Made by a program: the position numbers and the translations under genes. A stretch of DNA of 64,000 nucleotides from Nocardia suismassiliense. Lineage in GTDB: Bacteria; Actinomycetota; Actinomycetes; Mycobacteriales; Mycobacteriaceae. This document shows, in pieces, positions 59,860 through 64,000 of this stretch; positions within the stretch are counted from its first letter, which is position 1, and each line of letters opens with the position of its first letter. The notes beneath the pieces were generated by a model. That model searched no databases. It was given only the letters and a program-made list of their open reading frames with translations, and was not told where the DNA came from. The stretch is from contig NZ_LT985361.1 of assembly GCF_900269665.1 (NCBI RefSeq), positions 3,254,670-3,318,669 on the forward strand, in the 5' to 3' direction.

Positions 59860-60330
59860 TCAGTTGTCGTCATCACCCTCGCTCTGGTCTTGATCTGGGT
59901 TGGTTGTGCCTCCAGCCTGGTTACCCCCGTTACCGCTCTGGTTTCCAGCCTGATTACCCGTGCCCCCGGCTTCATTGCCCGCGTTCCCGTTTTCGCTTCC
60001 GGCTTGGTTACCCACCTTCCCGTTTTCGCTTCCGGCTTGGTTACCCACCTTCCCGTTTTGATCGTCGGCTTGGTTATCCCCGTTCCCGGTTTGGCTTTGA
60101 ACCTTGTTACCTGGGTCGCTGCCATCACCCTGCGCTTCGCCACCCCCGTTGGCAGCGTCCGCTTCGGCCGCCTTGCCTTCGATGCACTCCTGGAATTCCT
60201 TATAGGTCTCTGACTCCTTGGCGCACTGAACGACCGCCTTGTCGACGGCTGCGGCTGCGGGTCCGGCGAGCAGGGTGCCTCCGATGCTCGCTGCCGCAAC
60301 TCCGGCTATGACCAATCCAACCTTCCGCAC
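59860..60330 (-). CDS. Secreted Gly/Asn-rich repeat protein
   Basis: A 156-residue protein with a signal peptide (RKVGLVIAGVAAASIGGTLL, then AGPAAAA) and a small domain with two Cys. The long C-terminal part is built from 11-residue repeats of the type GxENGxxGNxA (with NQAGSENGKVG twice), ending in an acidic tail. It is probably extracellular and unstructured. The GTG at 60330 has GGAG 5 bases upstream. No family is recognised. The repeat array is separately listed at 59968-60099. Confidence 0.7.
   Translation of the reverse strand: MRKVGLVIAGVAAASIGGTLLAGPAAAAVDKAVVQCAKESETYKEFQECIEGKAAEADAANGGGEAQGDGSDPGNKVQSQTGNGDNQADDQNGKVGNQAGSENGKVGNQAGSENGNAGNEAGGTGNQAGNQSGNGGNQAGGTTNPDQDQSEGDDDN
59968..60099 (-). 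repeat. Four tandem 33-bp repeats inside the secreted protein
   Basis: Units at 59968-60000, 60001-60033, 60034-60066 and 60067-60099, each encoding 11 residues. The two central units agree over their first 26 bases. The exactness favours recent expansion or contraction by slippage or recombination. Confidence 0.85.
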
Positions 60331-60485
60331 ACACACTCCAATCGGTCGAGGAGCCACGAGTGAGCACTGCACGGCGAATGGCTCCGATGAAGGCCGCGCG
60401 AACCAACGCCGGGTATTCGGTGCGGACGTACTGAAGGATGGGCGGGGTGTCGCAGTGCCGAACCGCGAGGCAATCAGTGAGTAGG

Positions 60486-61511
60486 TCAGGGGCTCGGTAG
60501 GGGGTCGGGGGCGATGCGCAGGAGTTGTTTGCCGAGGTTGCGGCCTTCGAAGAGTCCGCGCAGCATCGTGGGGGCGAGTTCGAGACCCTCCTGGACGTCT
60601 TCGGCGTACACGATGTCGCCCTGCGTCATCCATGCGTGGAGTCGGCCGAAGGCCTCCGGGAATCGGTCGAGGTAGTCCAGGAAAATGAACCCTTCCATTC
60701 GTGCTCGCTTGAGTCCGAGCTGTAGGTAGTTGCGTGGTCCGGGAGGTGGTTCGCCGACCTCGTAGCCGGAAGAGATGCCGCCGCAGACCACGATCCGGGC
60801 TCGCTCGGCGATATTCGCCAGGGCGGCGTCCAGTACGGCACCACCTACGTTGTCGAAGAACACATTGATACCGTCGGGTGCGAGCTCGCGCAGCTTCGCT
60901 TCGACGTCGTCGGTCTTGTAGTCGATGCACGCGTCGAACCGAGCCACCTCGGTGACCCAGGTGCACTTGGTGGTGCCACCCGCGATGCCGATCACCCTGC
61001 ACCCCAACGCTTTAGCGATCTGCCCGGCGATGGATCCCGTCGCACCGGCAGCGCCCGACACCAGCACAGTATCTCCAGCCGCAGGTTTGCCGATATCGAT
61101 CATGCCGAAGTACGCGGTCAACCCGGTCGCGCCGAAAATGCTGAGCATCGCTTTCGGATCCACCCCTGGCGGAACAACATTCAGCCCGAGCAACCCTTGT
61201 CCCGTGGCGATCGTGTAGTCCTGCCACCCGACCATCCCGCACACCCAATCACCCACTGCGTAGTCGGCGCTGTTGGACGCCACAACCCGCCCGACACCAC
61301 CGCCGCGCATCACTGCACCCAGCGGCACCGGATCCATGTAGTTCGGGCCGTCATTGAGCCAGCCCCGCTGCGTCGGATCGAAAGCCAGCCAGACCACCTT
61401 GACGAGTGCCTCGCCCGGTCCAGGAGACGGCACGGGGCCACTCCTGAGCTCGAAACTACTGTCATCGACCATGCCGACCGGGCGTTTGACGAGGATCCAC
61501 TGGCGATTCAC
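60486..61511 (-). CDS. NADP-dependent MDR oxidoreductase, CurA/leukotriene-B4-dehydrogenase-like
   Basis: A 341-residue zinc-free medium-chain reductase (VSGAAGATGSIAGQIAKALG, INVFFDNVGGAVLDAALANI, CGGISSGYEVGEPPPGPRNY). Related enzymes reduce the alpha,beta double bond of enones with NADPH. TAGCTT six bases upstream of the GTG suggests a leaderless start. It stands alone between two unrelated genes. Confidence 0.92.
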   Translation of the reverse strand: MNRQWILVKRPVGMVDDSSFELRSGPVPSPGPGEALVKVVWLAFDPTQRGWLNDGPNYMDPVPLGAVMRGGGVGRVVASNSADYAVGDWVCGMVGWQDYTIATGQGLLGLNVVPPGVDPKAMLSIFGATGLTAYFGMIDIGKPAAGDTVLVSGAAGATGSIAGQIAKALGCRVIGIAGGTTKCTWVTEVARFDACIDYKTDDVEAKLRELAPDGINVFFDNVGGAVLDAALANIAERARIVVCGGISSGYEVGEPPPGPRNYLQLGLKRARMEGFIFLDYLDRFPEAFGRLHAWMTQGDIVYAEDVQEGLELAPTMLRGLFEGRNLGKQLLRIAPDPLPSP

Positions 61512-61517
61512 CGAGCG

Positions 61518-61523
61518 AAGCTA
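61518..61523 (-). promoter_or_regulatory. -10 element of a leaderless promoter (MDR reductase)
   Basis: Reads TAGCTT on the minus strand, six bases before the GTG at 61511. There is no ribosome site. Confidence 0.5.
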
Positions 61524-61718
61524 ACCTTGCGATCCCGTCGCTGTCATCCGGTTTTCCGGTCCCGCCCAGCGGTATCGGTGAGCCTGTTGCGGCGCCTCTC
61601 GGTGACGGCCCGCGCCGATCGGCCCGTTTCGGCGTAACAAGCCGTGGCGAACCCCCGAACCGAAGGGCAGCAAGCGGTCTCAGCTGCCGAACCACACCGG
61701 ACGCTATAGTCGGAAGTC

Positions 61719-62348
61719 GTGCTGCACCCGGACTATCCGATAGTTACCGAGCGACTACTGCTCCGCCCCGCGACTCTCGCCGATCTCGACGAAATGCATG
61801 CCTACAAATCCCAACCGGATGTTTGCCGCTATTTGCCGTACGAACCCATGTCGCGCGAACAAGTGGCCGAACGGATTTCGGGTTTATGGGCAAGAACCGA
61901 ATTGACCGAAGTAGGGCAGTCGCTCAATCTGTGCGTCGAGGAGAAGGCGTCCGGCCGGTTGCTCGGCGACGTCGTCCTCTTCTGGCGTAACGCCGAAAAT
62001 CGCACCGGCGAAATCGGATACGTTTTCTCGCCCGACGCAGCAGGCCACGGCTACGCCACCGAAGCCGCCACCGAACTCTTACGACTGGGCTTCGAAGGAC
62101 TCGTACTACACCGCATCACCGCCCTACTAGATGCCCGCAACACTGCATCCGCCCGCGTCCTGGAGCGACTCGGCATGCGCCGCGAAGCACTCCACCGCGA
62201 GGACATGTGGTTCAAGAACGAGTGGAGCGACACGGCGGTATACGCGATGCTCGCGCACGAATGGCACAACCTGCGGACCACCGCAGGCGACCGGGCAGGA
62301 CTGAACGAGCGGTCGGAGCCTGGCCCGGTGGACTTGGTCGGCGGATAG
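61719..62348 (+). CDS. GNAT acetyltransferase, RimJ/RimL type
   Basis: A 209-residue GNAT (TERLLLRPATLADLDEMHAY, EIGYVFSPDAAGHGYATEAA, NTASARVLERLGMRREALHR) of the type that acetylates ribosomal proteins or other N-termini. TATAGT lies eight bases before the GTG start. It has a short, polar C-terminal tail after the fold. The 228 bases that follow contain no gene I can support. Confidence 0.9.
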   Translation: MLHPDYPIVTERLLLRPATLADLDEMHAYKSQPDVCRYLPYEPMSREQVAERISGLWARTELTEVGQSLNLCVEEKASGRLLGDVVLFWRNAENRTGEIGYVFSPDAAGHGYATEAATELLRLGFEGLVLHRITALLDARNTASARVLERLGMRREALHREDMWFKNEWSDTAVYAMLAHEWHNLRTTAGDRAGLNERSEPGPVDLVGG

Positions 62349-62576
62349 CGACCACCAGCGGATCTTTCTACTTGCCCGTGCTGGTTGTCATCGATGAACG
62401 CGACGGTCCGTCGTCGTTGCTCGGCAGCCAGAAGATCGATCGGAATAGGCGAGTTCATTCAGTGGACCGAATTTGCTCGATTCGGGCGGATTCGGGTAGC
62501 GGTCTACTCGTGTGGGGGAACATGGGGTGGGGTCTGATGGGGGCGAATGAATTGTATTCGTTGAAAGACGTGGGAT

Positions 62577-63392
62577 ATGTGGGTAGCTAAATCAGCGACT
62601 ATGGGGTGGGCGCAGCCTGGCTCGGCTGGTCCACGGGCAGCGGTGTGTGCGAGCGGGAAATCGGGCGCGCGGGCTACTGCGCACCTGGTGTTGTTCGGGG
62701 GGTTCGAGCTGCGGTTGGCGGGCGCGAAAGTGGTGCTGCCGGTGCATGCGCAGCGGGTGCTCGCATATCTGGCGCTGCGCAAGATGGCGGGGGAGGAGTG
62801 TGGGCGGCAGGTGCTGGCGGAGCGGTTGTGGGAGAACTCGTCGCCGGAGCGGTCGTCGGCCAGCTTGCGGACGGCGCTGTGGCGGATCCGCCGTGCCGGT
62901 CCGCACTTGCTGGCGGGGGATGCGGATCGGGTGACGCTGGCTGATCACGTCGAGGTCGACGTGGATCAGTTCCGGCGTCGTGCCGAGGCGATGCTGTCGG
63001 GTACCGAGGGCACGCCGGCGCACGTAACCACGCTGTGCACGGCGGCCGAACTGTTGCCCGGCTGGGACGAGGACTGGCTGCTGTTGTGCCGCGAACAGGT
63101 GCGGATGCTGCGCCTGCATACGTTGGAGGCCGTCGCGCGCAGGTATTGCGAGCAGAGTCGGTATCCGCAGGCCATCGACCTGATCCTGCGTGTTGTCGCC
63201 GAGGAACCACTGCGCGAATCGGCGCAGGCGATCCTCATCGACGCCCACCTCGGCGAAGGCAATGCCGCCGAGGCGCGCAGACAATTCGACCAGTTCGCCA
63301 CCACGCTGTGGCGTGAACTCGAACTGTGCCCGTCCGCGGAACTCGGGCACCGCGTCGGGCTGCCCGTGTGCGCCGCGACTACGCGGTCTTGA
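62577..63392 (+). CDS. SARP-type regulator, short form (winged helix and BTAD)
   Basis: A 271-residue regulator: an OmpR-like winged helix (LVLFGGFELRLAGAKVVLPV, then RSSASLRTALWRIRRAGPHL) and BTAD (about residues 135-255; ADHVEVDVDQFRRRAEAMLS). It lacks the ATPase and TPR parts of the large SARP at 51.3 kb. Its N-terminus is Ala/Gly-rich for about 35 residues, so a later start is possible (ATG at 62601). The next gene, an open-ended hydrophilic protein, may be its target. Confidence 0.85.
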   Translation: MWVAKSATMGWAQPGSAGPRAAVCASGKSGARATAHLVLFGGFELRLAGAKVVLPVHAQRVLAYLALRKMAGEECGRQVLAERLWENSSPERSSASLRTALWRIRRAGPHLLAGDADRVTLADHVEVDVDQFRRRAEAMLSGTEGTPAHVTTLCTAAELLPGWDEDWLLLCREQVRMLRLHTLEAVARRYCEQSRYPQAIDLILRVVAEEPLRESAQAILIDAHLGEGNAAEARRQFDQFATTLWRELELCPSAELGHRVGLPVCAATTRS

Positions 63393-63427
63393 CGCCGGCG
63401 ACCACACCTGCGGCGCATGCTGAAACG

Positions 63428-64000
63428 ATGTCGGCCGACTTCACCAACGCACCTCCTCCGACCAAGGTCGGCGGGCTGCGCGCGGTGCCGATGCACATCC
63501 GGGACCTGCGTGCCGTGGTCACCCTCGACGCCGCGACCGGTACCGGCACCGTCGAGGCGACGCTCGACTACGTAGTCGGCCCGCACGCCGGATCACCGAT
63601 CTTCGACCTGCGCCAAACCGTGCGGACCTGCCTGCTCGACGGGGCAAAGCTCGATGTCGCGAAGATCGCTCCGCGCGATGTCGGCGCGGGACCGCACAGC
63701 TCGATCCGGCTCATCGGTGTCGAGCAGGCAGCGGGATCGGCGCACCGGCTCGACCTCACCTACCAGCTGGCGACTCCGGACGCCGACCTCGGCGGCGCCT
63801 ACCCGCCGGTGCTGCACGGGTCGAACGGGCGGATCCGCTGGTCGTTCGGCATGTCCGACCTGTTTGCGGGCCGCTATCTCGAAGCCTGGTTCCCGTCGAA
63901 CCTGCCCTTCGACCAGTTTGCGTGGACGCTCGAACTACGGATCACCGGCACCACGACCGCGCATTCACTCATCACCAATGGTTCGGCCACCGTGGTCGGC
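63428..64000 (+). CDS. Partial protein, M1-peptidase-N-domain-like (runs off the right edge)
   Basis: 191 codons are visible from an ATG at 63428 and no stop is reached. The segment is beta-rich and soluble with no signal peptide (HIRDLRAVVTLDAATGTGTV, YVVGPHAGSPIFDLRQT, LELRITGTTTAHSLITNG), which resembles the N-terminal domain of M1 aminopeptidases. The catalytic HEXXH region would lie outside the window. It starts 35 bases after the SARP stop on the same strand and may be regulated with it. Confidence 0.55.
   Translation, partial: MSADFTNAPPPTKVGGLRAVPMHIRDLRAVVTLDAATGTGTVEATLDYVVGPHAGSPIFDLRQTVRTCLLDGAKLDVAKIAPRDVGAGPHSSIRLIGVEQAAGSAHRLDLTYQLATPDADLGGAYPPVLHGSNGRIRWSFGMSDLFAGRYLEAWFPSNLPFDQFAWTLELRITGTTTAHSLITNGSATVVG

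Noticed and set aside
60331..61002. N-terminal extension of the repeat protein up to 61002
   Set aside because: That part is antisense to the MDR reductase; the signal peptide and ribosome site fix the start at 60330.

Overview
The window is GC-rich actinobacterial DNA. The gene set points to Nocardia or a close relative: an Lsr2 nucleoid protein, an LmeA-like secreted protein, a deazaflavin (F420) Ddn-type reductase and an F420-type luciferase-like oxidoreductase, a class A beta-lactamase with an SDG motif, MacB/FtsE-type ABC and CrcB genes, many VOC, GNAT and SnoaL proteins, and many regulators. Genus is inferred from gene content only. I see no rRNA, tRNA, CRISPR array, transposase or phage gene. 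The region looks like accessory chromosome made of one- to three-gene units, most with their own regulator.

Left part (1-13 kb): the start of an ABC ATPase, a LuxR regulator that lacks the ATPase half of its family, a cold-shock gene with a textbook terminator, a Tat-exported phospholipase C, a fluoride channel, a SigJ-like sigma factor translationally coupled to a VOC protein, and an arsenic locus. The arsenic locus is arsR1 <-> arsI (divergent, with a 22-bp inverted-repeat operator), then arsR2-acr3-arsC with 4-base start/stop overlaps. It covers sensing, organoarsenical cleavage, arsenate reduction and arsenite export. A fatty-acid desaturase follows.

Middle (13-49 kb): imine-reductase-like, ankyrin and HIT genes; a TetR regulator facing a SnoaL/metallo-hydrolase pair across two palindromes; a GtrA-like protein; an AraC regulator with a serine hydrolase; DoxX, threonine aldolase and lsr2; an epoxide hydrolase facing a CGNR regulator; a beta-lactamase and a response regulator without its phospho-acceptor Asp; an L,D-transpeptidase facing a lipase; a MarR regulator with two operators; a TetX-like FAD monooxygenase; thiD; an AraC/Baeyer-Villiger-type monooxygenase pair; and an MFS drug exporter with an attenuator-like leader.

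Right part (49-64 kb): a divergent NAD-dependent DNA ligase, a 1046-residue AfsR/SARP-type regulator, and a facing operon (leader peptide, DUF4097, serine hydrolase). Then a second TetX-like monooxygenase, a MerR regulator with a classical long-spacer promoter driving a lone acyl carrier protein and an SRPBCC protein, a repeat-rich secreted protein, a quinone-reductase-type enzyme, a GNAT, a second small SARP, and an open-ended gene.

The most notable signal is a pair of nearly identical promoter modules 37 kb apart (19,096-19,170 and 56,340-56,412). Each has heptamers of the TGTCAGx type spaced 12, 11, 11 and 11 bp, a GACAGT -10, and a leaderless start reading (M/V)NSTA. The arrangement is that of SARP binding sites, and a SARP gene faces one of the two target operons. 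Several other genes also have a TAnnnT hexamer 6-7 bases before the start codon, which suggests widespread leaderless translation.
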